DNA of 51,487 nucleotides, from positions 1 to 51,487 of the forward strand of contig NZ_LMQU01000004.1 of the NCBI RefSeq assembly GCF_001425445.1, read 5' to 3'. Shown here one piece after another: positions 1-8,291 of the stretch. Source of the stretch: Devosia sp. Leaf420. Its GTDB lineage: Bacteria; Pseudomonadota; Alphaproteobacteria; Rhizobiales; Devosiaceae. The notes under the pieces are model-generated. The model was not told the DNA's origin. It ran no database searches and was given only the letters and a program-made list of their open reading frames with translations. Each line of letters opens with the position of its first letter. The stretch's first letter is position 1. The translations under genes were made by a program, and so were the position numbers.

Positions 1-27
1 TTGGGAGAGTAGGTCACTGCAAGGTCT
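1..27 (+). rRNA. rrf: 3' end of 5S rRNA (partial)
   Basis: The first bases read TTGGGAGAGTAGGTC, the conserved 3' portion of bacterial 5S rRNA, and run into AAGGTCT, the usual 3' acceptor side of helix I. The rest of the rRNA operon lies to the left of the window. A strong terminator follows about 30 bp downstream. No tRNA gene lies between the 5S end and the terminator, although many alphaproteobacterial rrn operons end with tRNA-fMet there. Confidence 0.85.
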
Positions 28-55
28 GCTAAAAACACATCCTCTCTACGATACA

Positions 56-99
56 AAACAGCAAAGCCCCGGTTCGAAAGAACCGGGGCTTTGCTGTTT
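56..99 (+). terminator. rRNA operon terminator
   Basis: A perfect 20-bp inverted repeat (56-75 and 80-99) closes on a GAAA tetraloop, with the A-rich left arm and T-rich right arm of a bidirectional intrinsic terminator. It directly follows the 5S end. From 100 to 353 I see no gene. Confidence 0.9.
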
Positions 100-353
100 G
101 GTGCAAGAGAATGGGCGGATACGTCGCTGCCGCCAATGACTGCGCGTCTAATTGAGTTCCGCAGCTCGACGCCTTCGTCACGACTGCCGAACTCGATTTG
201 CGATCTAACGATGCGCTTAGGTCTTACAAGTCCGAAACGAAGCCTATAAGGGCGTTCGCGTAACCGCTATTTATGCGCACCTTGGCAGCATCGTCAGCGC
301 AGGATTCTGCAATTCTTTAACGTTCGGATACGTATTCATCCTAACGTGCAAAC

Positions 354-1187
354 GTGCCACATGCCGTAATTCGAATTGCTGAAAGCAGCCGTACTCGCAT
401 CCAGGAATCGGGACTTATTTCGATCAGATCGAATTTTGCTGGGCTGGTCGCACGCTGCGTCGGATGTCGTGTGGTTCTTTATCAAAGCGCTCGACAAGCC
501 GACCGATCCAATGTGGCAGTTGGCTATTTTGCTACAGCAATAATTGAGGAGGTGATCGTCTTGCCCTATGATCATCTACATGTCGATATTCGCGTAAGCA
601 AGGTTGAGGCGCTTAGTCACCCAAAAGTCTTGCTCGCTGGAGAAAAAGCATTTGAACCGACCCTTTTTTCTCCCAGTGGAGCGCTGAAAGGTTGGAGCGC
701 AGCTTACGACGTCCGCGAAATCAGCATCCAGCAATATCGCGACATCACCGAAGGAGATACCCAGACACCTTTCACAGGTAGCCCAGACGTTATCGTCACC
801 GTACCACGCTTCCAAAACCACATCCGACAAATTCGTGATCCCGAATTCCGTCTAATGATTTATCGAGCGTATGGTGGGCGCTGCGCTATAAGCGGCGTCG
901 AACTGCTATATGAGGGTGGTTTTTGTGGCCTCATCGCGGCTCACATCTATCCGCATTCCAAGGAGATCCACCATCGCGTCAGCGGCGGAATTCTGATGGA
1001 TCCCACCTGCCATAGCCGACTCGATGGGGGCGGACTTATAATTCATGACGACTATAGTTGGGAGCCGCGGCCCGAGGATGACCTAACGCGGACAATTAAG
1101 CATCGTTTTCTGCGCTTGCCAGAAAACGAAGAAGACTGGCCGGATAAGGTGCTACTGGCGCGTCAACGCGCCCTTTTCAGTCGGTGA
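354..1187 (+). CDS. HNH endonuclease family protein (HNH_2-like), possibly decaying
   Basis: A 277-residue protein from a GTG codon. The C-terminal third looks like an HNH_2 (PF13391) nuclease module: a CAISG motif, AAHIYPHS with the first histidine, then HSRLDGGGLI with the last. Proteins with this layout resemble restriction-type nucleases of unknown target. The middle part (VGYFATA, then AAYDVREIS) matches the N-terminal domain such proteins usually carry. The first 45 residues fit poorly, and an alternative frame there looks more like the family (see findings). There is no clear ribosome site before the GTG. The gene stands alone after the rRNA operon. It may be an intact diverged gene or one with compensating frameshifts. 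Confidence 0.6.
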   Translation: MPHAVIRIAESSRTRIQESGLISIRSNFAGLVARCVGCRVVLYQSARQADRSNVAVGYFATAIIEEVIVLPYDHLHVDIRVSKVEALSHPKVLLAGEKAFEPTLFSPSGALKGWSAAYDVREISIQQYRDITEGDTQTPFTGSPDVIVTVPRFQNHIRQIRDPEFRLMIYRAYGGRCAISGVELLYEGGFCGLIAAHIYPHSKEIHHRVSGGILMDPTCHSRLDGGGLIIHDDYSWEPRPEDDLTRTIKHRFLRLPENEEDWPDKVLLARQRALFSR

Positions 1188-1433
1188 GGATCGCAAATGA
1201 TCGCGGACCATGTTCTGCGGATAAACCCGTAGCACTTGATGATGCCGTACAGGCTCAGAAACTGCGCGTTTGATAAGGCCGCCCCGCTCCCTATGTCCTA
1301 TCATAGCACAGATCGTGGTGCGGAACCACCAGCGCTCCTGCGGATCATTACGTAGCGTCATTAAGACGACTACTTGACGTCATCTCCCTAGCCGCCATGT
1401 TGAAGCCCATTTTCATCGTCATTTGCGTTGGCT

Positions 1434-3629
1434 ATGCAGTTCATCATTCGTCTTTGCGTCTTCGCACTTCTCCTCGTTTCGCCAGCCCTTGCGCAGGTGC
1501 CTGGGATTTCACCGGCGCCGGCAGAGACTGAAACTACCGATGCGGGGTCGACGCAGGCGGTCGATGATCTCGTCAGAATTCTCGAGAACGATACAGCGCG
1601 TGCAGCTTTAATCGAGCAGTTGAAGCAGGCTGCTCCCGCGGAAGACGCGGCGCCGGCAGAGGAGGCTTTGCCCGACCTCAGCATTGCCCGGCAGCTTGCC
1701 GAGTATACGCGTAGCGTTGCACAGGGGGCTTCGGCGACGGTGCGGGCCGTCGGTGGGATTTTTCTGAATTTCCGGCATGCCATCAATGGCACACTCAGCG
1801 CAGACTATGATGTGATCCGGACGCTAGCCATCAATCTCGGCATAGTCCTGGTTGGGCTTTTCGGAAGTTTCTGGATCTTCAAATTGATCGCGCAGCCATT
1901 GCTTGCGCGGATCTCCCGCGGTGCTGGGAAACGCAATGTCTGGAAAAAACTTGGTATTGTCATCGTCGGCACGGCGATCGATACGCTGACTGTCGTTGCC
2001 GCTTGGGCATTTGGCTACATCTTGGCTCTCAATTTCGGGACGACGCCGTCGGGCGAGATGGGCATCAATCAGAGCCTCTTGCTCAATGCCTTTCTTCTCG
2101 TCGAGCTGTGCAAGCTCGTGATCCGCGTTCTCCTCGCGCCGCGGCATATCGATCTGCGATTTCTCCCCGTCACCGATGACAACGCGGCCTATTGGTCGTT
2201 CTGGCTAGCGCGCGTCATTTCGCTCCTGGGATATACTTTTATGTTCGTCGCGCCGATGGCGCGGACGACGATATCGCCGGCTGCCTCGGCGGCGGTTCAG
2301 GTGCTGGTCATGGTCACGGCGGTGATCGTTGGCGTCATTATCGTCTTGCAAAACAAGGACGATGTGCGGCTTTGGCTAGCAGAGCTATCGGCCAAGCATG
2401 GGCATTCCGGGCTTTGGCGGGTGCTCGCCGCCGTGGGGCAGCATTGGCATGTGTTGGCGATCACTTATCTCCTTGCGCTGCTTGTCGTGTGGTTTGCCAA
2501 TCCTGACCAAGCTCTGCCGTTCATGTTGGGCGCGACCCTGCAATCGTTGATTGCCGTGGTCGTTGGTTCCCTGATCGTTGGGTTCATCAGCCGCTTCGTC
2601 AGCGTTGGCCTCAAACTTCCCGGCGATGTCAGCCAACGCCTTCCGCTGCTTGAGAGCCGGTTAAAGGCTTTTGTGCCGGCCGTAATGGCGGTCGTGCGCT
2701 GGGTAGTGATTGCCGGGGTGATCATCGCCATCGGCCAGGCTTGGGCGCTCTTCGACTTTGCGGGCTGGATTGGCAGCGACGAAGGGTTGGCGGTTGCCGG
2801 GTCCATCGTCTCGGCAGCGCTGATCATCCTCATTGCTATTATCCTGCATGTCGTCGTCGCCTCATGGGTTGAATACCGTCTGAGTGCCAATACAGGGCGC
2901 ATGCCGACGCCACGCGAAAAGACGCTACTCAACTTGTTCAAGAACGCCTTCACCGTTGCCTTGGTGATTTTTGGACTCATGCTGGCTCTGGCGCAGATCG
3001 GGGTAAATATCGCGCCGCTCCTTGCTGGTGCGGGTGTTGTTGGTCTTGCTATCGGTTTTGGTGCGCAGAAGCTGGTGCAGGACATCATCACGGGCATCTT
3101 CATTCAGTTCGAGAATGTCATGAATGAAGGCGACGTCGTCGAGGCGGCTGGCAAGTCGGGCGTGGTCGAGAAGCTGACCATCCGCTCCGTCACCATTCGC
3201 GACATGAGCGGTACGGTGCATCTGATCCCGTTTTCCTCGGTCGATCAGGTCTCGAACATGATGCGCGGTTTCTCGTTCTATGTGTCCGAGGTCGAGATTG
3301 CCTATGACAGCGATATCGAAGGCGCCAAGCAGGCTATGCGCGACGCCTTTGCCAAGGTCATGGAAATCCAGGAATATCGCGATGTCATTCTCGACGATCT
3401 CGATCTGCAGGGGTTAATCGCGATCACGCCGCAATCGGTGTCGCTGCGTTCGCGCATCAAGACGCTGGCGGGCAAGCAGTGGGGCGCGGGGCGCTTTTAC
3501 AGCGAAACCCTGATGCGGCTTTTTACCGAGCGCGGCATCGAAACACCCACGCCAAAGATGCGGTACCTGCAAGGAAAGAACGAGCGACAGGGGCATGGGG
3601 ACATGCCGATGGGCGAATTGCCGGCCTAA
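1434..3629 (+). CDS. MscS-family mechanosensitive channel, large type
   Basis: About 731 residues. The ATG at 1434 is preferred over the TTG two codons upstream because it directly precedes a good signal peptide (hydrophobic FALLLVS, ending SPALAQ). A periplasmic segment and many predicted membrane helices follow (roughly residues 130-500). The C-terminal part carries the MscS core: a glycine/alanine-rich pore helix (LLAGAGVVGLAIGFGAQ), then the FIQFENVMNEGD beta domain and the IPFSSVDQV region. Such channels open under membrane tension and release solutes during hypo-osmotic shock. Length and layout resemble the large YbiO/MscM-type members rather than 280-residue MscS. It appears to be transcribed alone. 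Confidence 0.88.
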   Translation: MQFIIRLCVFALLLVSPALAQVPGISPAPAETETTDAGSTQAVDDLVRILENDTARAALIEQLKQAAPAEDAAPAEEALPDLSIARQLAEYTRSVAQGASATVRAVGGIFLNFRHAINGTLSADYDVIRTLAINLGIVLVGLFGSFWIFKLIAQPLLARISRGAGKRNVWKKLGIVIVGTAIDTLTVVAAWAFGYILALNFGTTPSGEMGINQSLLLNAFLLVELCKLVIRVLLAPRHIDLRFLPVTDDNAAYWSFWLARVISLLGYTFMFVAPMARTTISPAASAAVQVLVMVTAVIVGVIIVLQNKDDVRLWLAELSAKHGHSGLWRVLAAVGQHWHVLAITYLLALLVVWFANPDQALPFMLGATLQSLIAVVVGSLIVGFISRFVSVGLKLPGDVSQRLPLLESRLKAFVPAVMAVVRWVVIAGVIIAIGQAWALFDFAGWIGSDEGLAVAGSIVSAALIILIAIILHVVVASWVEYRLSANTGRMPTPREKTLLNLFKNAFTVALVIFGLMLALAQIGVNIAPLLAGAGVVGLAIGFGAQKLVQDIITGIFIQFENVMNEGDVVEAAGKSGVVEKLTIRSVTIRDMSGTVHLIPFSSVDQVSNMMRGFSFYVSEVEIAYDSDIEGAKQAMRDAFAKVMEIQEYRDVILDDLDLQGLIAITPQSVSLRSRIKTLAGKQWGAGRFYSETLMRLFTERGIETPTPKMRYLQGKNERQGHGDMPMGELPA

Positions 3630-3796
3630 GACTGGCGTCACCGATCAGCAAAGCTTGCTTGAACTCATCGTGATCGCACCAAGGCTTTGCCTTAAGGCGA
3701 TCTTAATCCGATGCGTTAATTATTTGATACGCGCGCCATATGCGGCACTGCCGGCGCGCTCGTGACTTTTTGTTCGCGCGTATCACGAGGCTCGAC

Positions 3797-5011
3797 ATGA
3801 TCCGATTTGCAGCAAGTCTTGCTGGACGTAGTTTTACCCGACGGGCAGCTCTTTCGCTCGCCTTAGTGCTTGGGCTTGCTGGCCCGGCTTTTGCTAACAG
3901 CGACGACTTCGTGCGCGGGCTCTGGCCCGATGCGGCGGCCAATGGCGTTTCGCGTGCGGCGTTCGATGCGTCGTTTGCCGGTTATGCGCCTGATAACAAG
4001 ATCATGGAGCTGACGCGAAAACAGCCCGAGTTCAGCCAGACCGTTCAGCAATATATCGACAAGCGCGTCACCGCTGCCCAGGCCAATAAGGGCCAGGGCA
4101 TGGCGCAGGAGTGGCGCCAGACCCTGCAGCGCGCCAAGGAGCGCTTCGGGGTCCAGCCTGAGATCGTGCTCGCCATTTGGGGCATGGAGACGAATTTCGG
4201 TGGCTTCATGGGTGGGACCAATACGATCCATGCACTCGCGACCCTGACCGAGAACAATTATCGCGCCGACTTTTTCCGCAAGGAGCTGATCACAGCGCTG
4301 CGCATCGTGTCGGATGGACATGTGACGCCGCCAAACATGGTCGGATCCTGGGCGGGCGCGATGGGGCATACGCAGTTTATGCCGTCGAGCTTTCAGCGCT
4401 ATGCGATCGACTTCAATGGCGATGGGCGCAAGGATATCTGGAACACTATCCCCGATGCCTTGGGGTCGACGGCCAACTATCTCAACGCCTTTGGCTGGCG
4501 GCCGGGAGAGACCTGGGGCTATGAGGTTAAACTCCCGCGCGGCTTCAATTTTGCTGCGGCGCGGCAGATGGAAAAAGCGCCGCTGAGCCAATGGCAACAG
4601 ATGGGCATTACGCGTGTGTCGGGGCGGGCTTTTCCCCGGGGCAGCGACATAGCGCGGCTCTATGCACCGGCAGGCGCGTCCGGGCCGACATTCCTCGTGC
4701 TGCCCAATTTTGATGTGATCAAGCGTTACAACAATTCGGACAGCTATGCGCTGGCTGTTGGGCATCTGGCCGATCGGATTCTTGGCGGCGGGAGCTTTGC
4801 AACCCCTTGGCCAAGCGGGGATTTTGCCCTGAGCAAGGCGCAGCGCAGCGAGTTGCAGGGGCTGCTCAATCGCGCCGGATACGATGTCGGTACGCCTGAT
4901 GGCGTGGTCGGGCCGAAGACTCGGGCGGCGGTTTTGTCGTTCCAGGCCAGCGCCGGACTGCCGGCAGATGGCTACATTTCGGGCCTGCTGCTTGATCGCC
5001 TGAAGCGTTAG
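3797..5011 (+). CDS. Lytic murein transglycosylase (GH103/MltB type) with peptidoglycan-binding domain
   Basis: 404 residues from an ATG with GAGG 8 bases upstream; the longer in-frame extension to 3740 has no such site. The N-terminus has an arginine pair before a hydrophobic stretch (TRRAALSLALVLG) and ends AFA, a possible Tat or Sec signal. The central domain is the SLT_2/GH103 fold. The catalytic acid is probably Glu131 in IWGMETNFG, and MVGSWAGAMGHTQFMPSSF is the family's substrate-groove motif. The last 60 residues are a PG_binding_1 domain (YDVGTPDGVVGPKTRAAV). The enzyme cleaves the MurNAc-GlcNAc bond with 1,6-anhydro product formation in the periplasm, during wall turnover. Confidence 0.92.
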   Translation: MIRFAASLAGRSFTRRAALSLALVLGLAGPAFANSDDFVRGLWPDAAANGVSRAAFDASFAGYAPDNKIMELTRKQPEFSQTVQQYIDKRVTAAQANKGQGMAQEWRQTLQRAKERFGVQPEIVLAIWGMETNFGGFMGGTNTIHALATLTENNYRADFFRKELITALRIVSDGHVTPPNMVGSWAGAMGHTQFMPSSFQRYAIDFNGDGRKDIWNTIPDALGSTANYLNAFGWRPGETWGYEVKLPRGFNFAAARQMEKAPLSQWQQMGITRVSGRAFPRGSDIARLYAPAGASGPTFLVLPNFDVIKRYNNSDSYALAVGHLADRILGGGSFATPWPSGDFALSKAQRSELQGLLNRAGYDVGTPDGVVGPKTRAAVLSFQASAGLPADGYISGLLLDRLKR

Positions 5012-5191
5012 GGTTCTACACTTTGATGTTAACATTCCGTTAACCATAGGCGCGCAGACTGGATGGGCTTAAGTAGGGGGCAGGCCCGCGCCGCGATCGG
5101 TGCGCCTGCCCTCGCCCATTTCGGGCGTCACACAATAATCTCCATCGCGCATCATGGTGCGCTTACTCCATTAGCCCTGAGCCATTTTCCA

Positions 5192-6187
5192 ATGACCAGA
5201 ACACGTTTTTTTGCCGCCCTGGCGATTTTGATTTCGCTCTTGCCGATCCAAGCGCATGCCGTTTCGGTGATGGATCCGTTCAACCTGCCCGCGGCGATGG
5301 ATGGCGGTACCTCCAAGGTGGGCGATGGCATTCCCTATGCCAATGGTCCGCGCCATAAGCTCGATGTCTATGCGCCCGAGCAGCGCGGCGCGCCGGCGCC
5401 GGTGGTTTTCTTCATCTATGGCGGCGGCTGGAGCCGCGGCGAGCGCAGCGACTATCAGTTTGTCGGGCGCGCCCTCGCATCGCGCGGCTTCGTGACGGTG
5501 ATCGCCGACTATCGGCTGGTGCCCGAAGTGCGCTTCCCCGATTTTCTCTACGATAGCGCTGCGGCGCTGCGTTGGGTGCAGGACAATATCGCCAATTATG
5601 GTGGCGACCCGAACCGGCTGTTTTTGGCGGGGCATTCGGCCGGCGCCTATAATGCGGTGATGCTGGCGCTTGATCCGTCCTATCGCCGGCAGTTCGGGGT
5701 GACCATGCCGATCCTGGCGGTTGGAGCCCTCTCTGGGCCTTACGACTTCTACCCCTTCGAATATAGCGAAGTGAAGGAAGCCTTCGGCTATGCGCCGAGC
5801 CCGGAAGGGACGCAGCCGATCAATCTGATCACGGCCGATGCGCCGCCGATGTATCTGGCCTCGGGAACCACCGATCCGATCGTGCGCGTGCAGAACACCA
5901 ATCATTTCGCCGAGCGGTTGCGGGCGCAGGGCGTTTGGGTGACGACGCAGTTCTATGAGGGCTTTGGGCATATGGAGCCGGTGATCGCCATGGGCGCCGC
6001 CTGGCGTTGGCGTGCGCCGGTGCTCGACGACATGGTCGGGTTCTTCCAGCGCTTCGGCGCCTTTCCGAGCGGTGTGCCCTATGTGGCTGTGGCGCCGGAA
6101 GCACCGGAGCAATTGCCGGAAGCGATTGCGCCGATGGATCAGATCGTGTCGCAGCTTAACTCGATGTTCCAGCCGATCGAGGAATAG
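5192..6187 (+). CDS. Secreted alpha/beta hydrolase (carboxylesterase/lipase-like)
   Basis: 331 residues. The ATG at 5192 starts a signal peptide (RTRFFAALAILISLLPIQ, cut near AHA), so the longer 5063 reading is rejected. It has the oxyanion-hole motif YGGGW (a variant of HGGGW), the nucleophile elbow GHSAG with Ser149, a likely acid in TTDPIV and a likely histidine in GFGHMEP. This is the hormone-sensitive-lipase/BD-FAE-like carboxylesterase layout. The substrate cannot be told from sequence, and the protein is probably periplasmic. The gene is monocistronic and converges on the VOC gene across a palindromic intergenic repeat. Confidence 0.85.
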   Translation: MTRTRFFAALAILISLLPIQAHAVSVMDPFNLPAAMDGGTSKVGDGIPYANGPRHKLDVYAPEQRGAPAPVVFFIYGGGWSRGERSDYQFVGRALASRGFVTVIADYRLVPEVRFPDFLYDSAAALRWVQDNIANYGGDPNRLFLAGHSAGAYNAVMLALDPSYRRQFGVTMPILAVGALSGPYDFYPFEYSEVKEAFGYAPSPEGTQPINLITADAPPMYLASGTTDPIVRVQNTNHFAERLRAQGVWVTTQFYEGFGHMEPVIAMGAAWRWRAPVLDDMVGFFQRFGAFPSGVPYVAVAPEAPEQLPEAIAPMDQIVSQLNSMFQPIEE

Positions 6188-6202
6188 CGGTCCGCAACGT
6201 CA

Positions 6203-6285
6203 CATTCGCGAAAGCGGGAATGGCTCGAAGAACTGGCGCCAGATTTTTGCATCTCAAGATGGGCCCCGGCCTTCGCCGGGGTGAC
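6203..6285. repeat. Intergenic palindromic (REP-like) elements
   Basis: Two hairpin-forming units lie between convergent genes. The first (6203-6222) has near-complementary arms CATTCGCG and CGGGAATG. The second (6259-6285) is a GC-rich palindrome, CCCCGGC-CTTC-GCCGGGG, flanked by GATGGG and GTGACA. This GGCCCCGGC...GGGGTGACA form is typical of dispersed intergenic palindromes in alphaproteobacteria. It may also serve as a bidirectional terminator. Confidence 0.55.
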
Positions 6286-6315
6286 AATCAAGGAATGTGA
6301 AGCGTCAGTTGTTCC

Positions 6316-6729
6316 CTACCGCTTCGGCTCGATGACGACCGACTCGACGGAGCGCGTGTTCGGGCCGTGGAAGACGGCTTCTATATTGTTGCCGTCGGGG
6401 TCGATGACGAAGGCGGCATAGTAGCCGGGATGGTAGTGGCGTTCGCCTGGTCCGCCATTGTCGGTGCCGCCGGCAGCGATGGCCGCATCGTAAAAGGCTT
6501 TTACCATCGCTTCGTCCCGCGCCTGGAAGGCGAGGTGAACGTGGCTCGGGAGAATGTCGCCCGGCGTTTCATCGATGAAGAGTTCGTCGGCCTGCATCCA
6601 GTCTTTGCCCGACGCGGTCACGGGAATGCCGAGGACGTTGAGGATCGCCTGATAGAAGCGCCTGGTTTTTTCGAAATCATGTGCGCGCAGGTGCACGTGA
6701 TCGATGAGACGTCCGGTGTGATAGGCCAT
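6316..6729 (-). CDS. VOC-family (glyoxalase/bleomycin-resistance fold) protein
   Basis: 137 residues with a single vicinal-oxygen-chelate fold made of two beta-alpha-beta-beta-beta modules. The N-terminal module contains the metal-site histidine in IDHVHLR followed by FYQAIL. The C-terminal module contains HVHLAFQARD and YYAAFVIDPDGNNIEAV, whose final glutamate is the usual metal ligand. Members include glyoxalases, dioxygenases and antibiotic-binding proteins; this short form is most like YaeR/lactoylglutathione lyase-like proteins with no fixed substrate. It may be cotranscribed with bfr, but a terminator lies between the two genes, so it may have its own weak promoter. Confidence 0.82.
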   Translation of the reverse strand: MAYHTGRLIDHVHLRAHDFEKTRRFYQAILNVLGIPVTASGKDWMQADELFIDETPGDILPSHVHLAFQARDEAMVKAFYDAAIAAGGTDNGGPGERHYHPGYYAAFVIDPDGNNIEAVFHGPNTRSVESVVIEPKR

Positions 6730-6764
6730 GGTGTTTCACCCCAAAAAGCAAAAGCCGGACAGCA

Positions 6765-6789
6765 AAACGCCCGGGCGAGCCGGGCGTTT
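6765..6789 (-). terminator. Terminator downstream of bfr
   Basis: Ten-base arms (6765-6774 and 6780-6789, AAACGCCCGG and its complement) with a 5-base loop. In the minus direction the stem is followed by a T-rich stretch (TTTTGCTG). It sits 15 bases past the bfr stop codon. Confidence 0.75.
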
Positions 6790-6803
6790 CAAAACTTGAT
6801 CTG

Positions 6804-7289
6804 TTACTCTGCTTCGTCGGCCGAGGCCGAATTGAGCTGGCCGTACTTTTCGGGGCCGATCTTGTCGAGGAGCTCGAGCTGGGTTTCGAGGAAGTCGATG
6901 TGACCTTCTTCGTCCGTCAGCAGCGCTTCGAAGAGGTTCTTCGAAACATAGTCGCCAAGGCTTTCGCAGAGTTCGCGGCTCGCCTTATAGGCAGCGCGGG
7001 CATCGTATTCGCCAGCAAGGTCGGCTTCGAGCACTTCCTTGATGGTCTGGCCGATGCGGAGCGGAGCGACGCGCTGCAGATTGGGATGGCCTTCGAGGAA
7101 GATGATGCGCTCGATCAGGCGATCGGCGTGGTGCATCTCTTCGATGGATTCGGCGCGTTCCTTGGCGGCGAGCTTCTTGTAGCCCCAATCATCCAGCAGG
7201 CGATAATGCACCCAATACTGATTGACGGCGCCGAGTTCGAGAAAGAGGGCTTCGTTAAGCCGCTCGATGACCTGTGCTTCGCCTTTCAC
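6804..7289 (-). CDS. bfr: Bacterioferritin
   Basis: 161 residues from a GTG at 7289, which has GGAG 8 bases upstream and gives the family's usual N-terminus ([21 protein letters not shown]). Ferroxidase-centre residues are visible: Glu in [18 protein letters not shown], and EYDARAAY plus [10 protein letters not shown] further on. The conserved haem-ligand methionine lies in IEEMHHAD's neighbourhood as usual for Bfr. The protein forms a 24-mer that oxidises and stores iron in the cytoplasm. Its start overlaps the 3' end of the ferredoxin gene bfd by 35 bases, so the two are cotranscribed. A terminator follows. Confidence 0.93.
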   Translation of the reverse strand: MKGEAQVIERLNEALFLELGAVNQYWVHYRLLDDWGYKKLAAKERAESIEEMHHADRLIERIIFLEGHPNLQRVAPLRIGQTIKEVLEADLAGEYDARAAYKASRELCESLGDYVSKNLFEALLTDEEGHIDFLETQLELLDKIGPEKYGQLNSASADEAE

Positions 7290-7566
7290 GACGTACTCCA
7301 CTGCTTTGCTTTTTGAGCTTTTCAAGCCCAGTCTGGAACGTCACGACGTCACCAGGCGGGTGGGCATTTTGAGCGTGATAGTTCTCTGTGACCTGAACGA
7401 TAATGTCCACCACATTCGGCACGCAGCCCGCGCATTTTGCACGTCTGTTGAGTTCGCTATAGACTTTTGCAGGGACCACCAACTGCCAAGGGTCCGCCTT
7501 CAACAGGTCGAGAACGATGTCCTCGATCTCCGAAGATGTGATCATATTGCACTGGCAAACGAGCAT
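7255..7566 (-). CDS. bfd: Bacterioferritin-associated ferredoxin (Bfd-like)
   Basis: 103 residues from the ATG at 7566, which places the first cysteine pair at the N-terminus as in the family (MLVCQCN). The second pair is in KCAGCVPN. The four cysteines (CxC...CxxC) bind a [2Fe-2S] cluster. Bfd reduces bacterioferritin to release stored iron, which fits its position as the first gene of a bfd-bfr pair. The tail beyond about residue 80 is longer than usual and overlaps the bfr start. Neither candidate start (7566, or an upstream ATG near 7635) has a good ribosome site. Confidence 0.8.
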   Translation of the reverse strand: MLVCQCNMITSSEIEDIVLDLLKADPWQLVVPAKVYSELNRRAKCAGCVPNVVDIIVQVTENYHAQNAHPPGDVVTFQTGLEKLKKQSSGVRRERRSTGHRAA

Positions 7567-7671
7567 AGCAGGGGCCGGAATAGTCGTCTCAACGCGCGGC
7601 AATAAACGCTTCCGATAGTTGAATGTCAACATCATAAAATGCCGCGTTCAGGGATTGTCACGAGCAAAAAA

Positions 7672-7705
7672 CTAAGTGTATTAGGATAAAAACTAATACG
7701 GTTAG
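7672..7705. promoter_or_regulatory. Probable TetR operator
   Basis: A 34-bp imperfect palindrome has arms CTAAGTGTATTAG and CTAATACGGTTAG around an 8-base AT-rich spacer; 11 of 13 arm positions are complementary. Each arm is itself a CTAA-N5-TTAG dyad. It ends four bases before the TetR start codon and lies between the divergent bfd and tetR genes, so autoregulation is likely. Confidence 0.7.
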
Positions 7706-7709
7706 AAAA

Positions 7710-8291
7710 ATGCCAAGAGCAGGATTGTCACGAGAGCGGCTGATCGAAGCTGCGATAGCGCTGACCGAGGCCGACGGATTTGTGGCGCTCAACCTCGCAG
7801 CCCTGGCCCGGGGTTTTGGCGTCAAACTCGCCAGCCTTTACGCTCATGTTCGCAATGTCGATGACCTCAAAGCCGAAGTGGCGCTCAATGCGTTGAGGCG
7901 GCTTGCAGACATGGTGGACGAGGCGATTGCAGGACGTGCGGGCCGCGACGCGCTCTATGCCTATGCCGAGGCACAGCGGGATTTTGCGCTGGTGCATCCA
8001 GGCCTATTTGAGGCTGCGCGACATCCTTTGAGTGAAGAGATCGCGATGCAGAGTGCCGGCGTCAGGATCGCGCGGGCAAGCCGGGCGGTGTTCCGGTCCT
8101 ATGCGCTCGATGACGCCGATCAGGTGCATGCGACGCGCTTGCTGGGCAGCTTTCTGCTCGGCTTCGTGCTGCTCGAACGCTCGGGCAGCTTTGCCCACAG
8201 CGCGCCGGAAGCGGCGGATTCATGGGCGCGGGGCTTGGAGAGTTTGCACATGGCCATTTCGGGCTGGGCGGAAAAGGATAGCAAGCAATGA
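7710..8291 (+). CDS. TetR/AcrR-family transcriptional regulator
   Basis: 193 residues. The N-terminal helix-turn-helix is clear (LIEAAIALTEADGFVALNLAALARGFGV, then LASLYAHVRNVDDL). The C-terminal ligand domain resembles the WHG/TetR_C_33 type, with the LLGSFLLGFVLLE helix. The ATG at 7710 follows the operator directly, leaving almost no leader. The stop codon overlaps the next gene's start (ATGA), so the regulator is cotranscribed with the SGNH hydrolase, which is probably its target along with itself. The inducer is unknown. Confidence 0.88.
   Translation: MPRAGLSRERLIEAAIALTEADGFVALNLAALARGFGVKLASLYAHVRNVDDLKAEVALNALRRLADMVDEAIAGRAGRDALYAYAEAQRDFALVHPGLFEAARHPLSEEIAMQSAGVRIARASRAVFRSYALDDADQVHATRLLGSFLLGFVLLERSGSFAHSAPEAADSWARGLESLHMAISGWAEKDSKQ

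Noticed and set aside
1152..1361. 69-residue reverse ORF in the gap before the MscS gene
   Set aside because: No recognisable domain, no ribosome site and it overlaps the end of the HNH gene; looks random.
3863..5047. Long reverse-strand open frame opposite the lytic transglycosylase
   Set aside because: Codon shadow of a GC-rich gene: no recognisable motif, no start signals, and the plus-strand gene is clear. The same applies to the long antisense frames at 5171-6112, 8489-9688, 10794-11633 and 35232-36362.
7652..7734. 13-base direct repeat GGATTGTCACGAG (7652-7664 and 7722-7734) flanking the TetR operator
   Set aside because: The second copy codes for the start of the TetR protein (GLSRE) and no insertion lies between; probably chance or a small duplication, and it is not needed to explain the operator.
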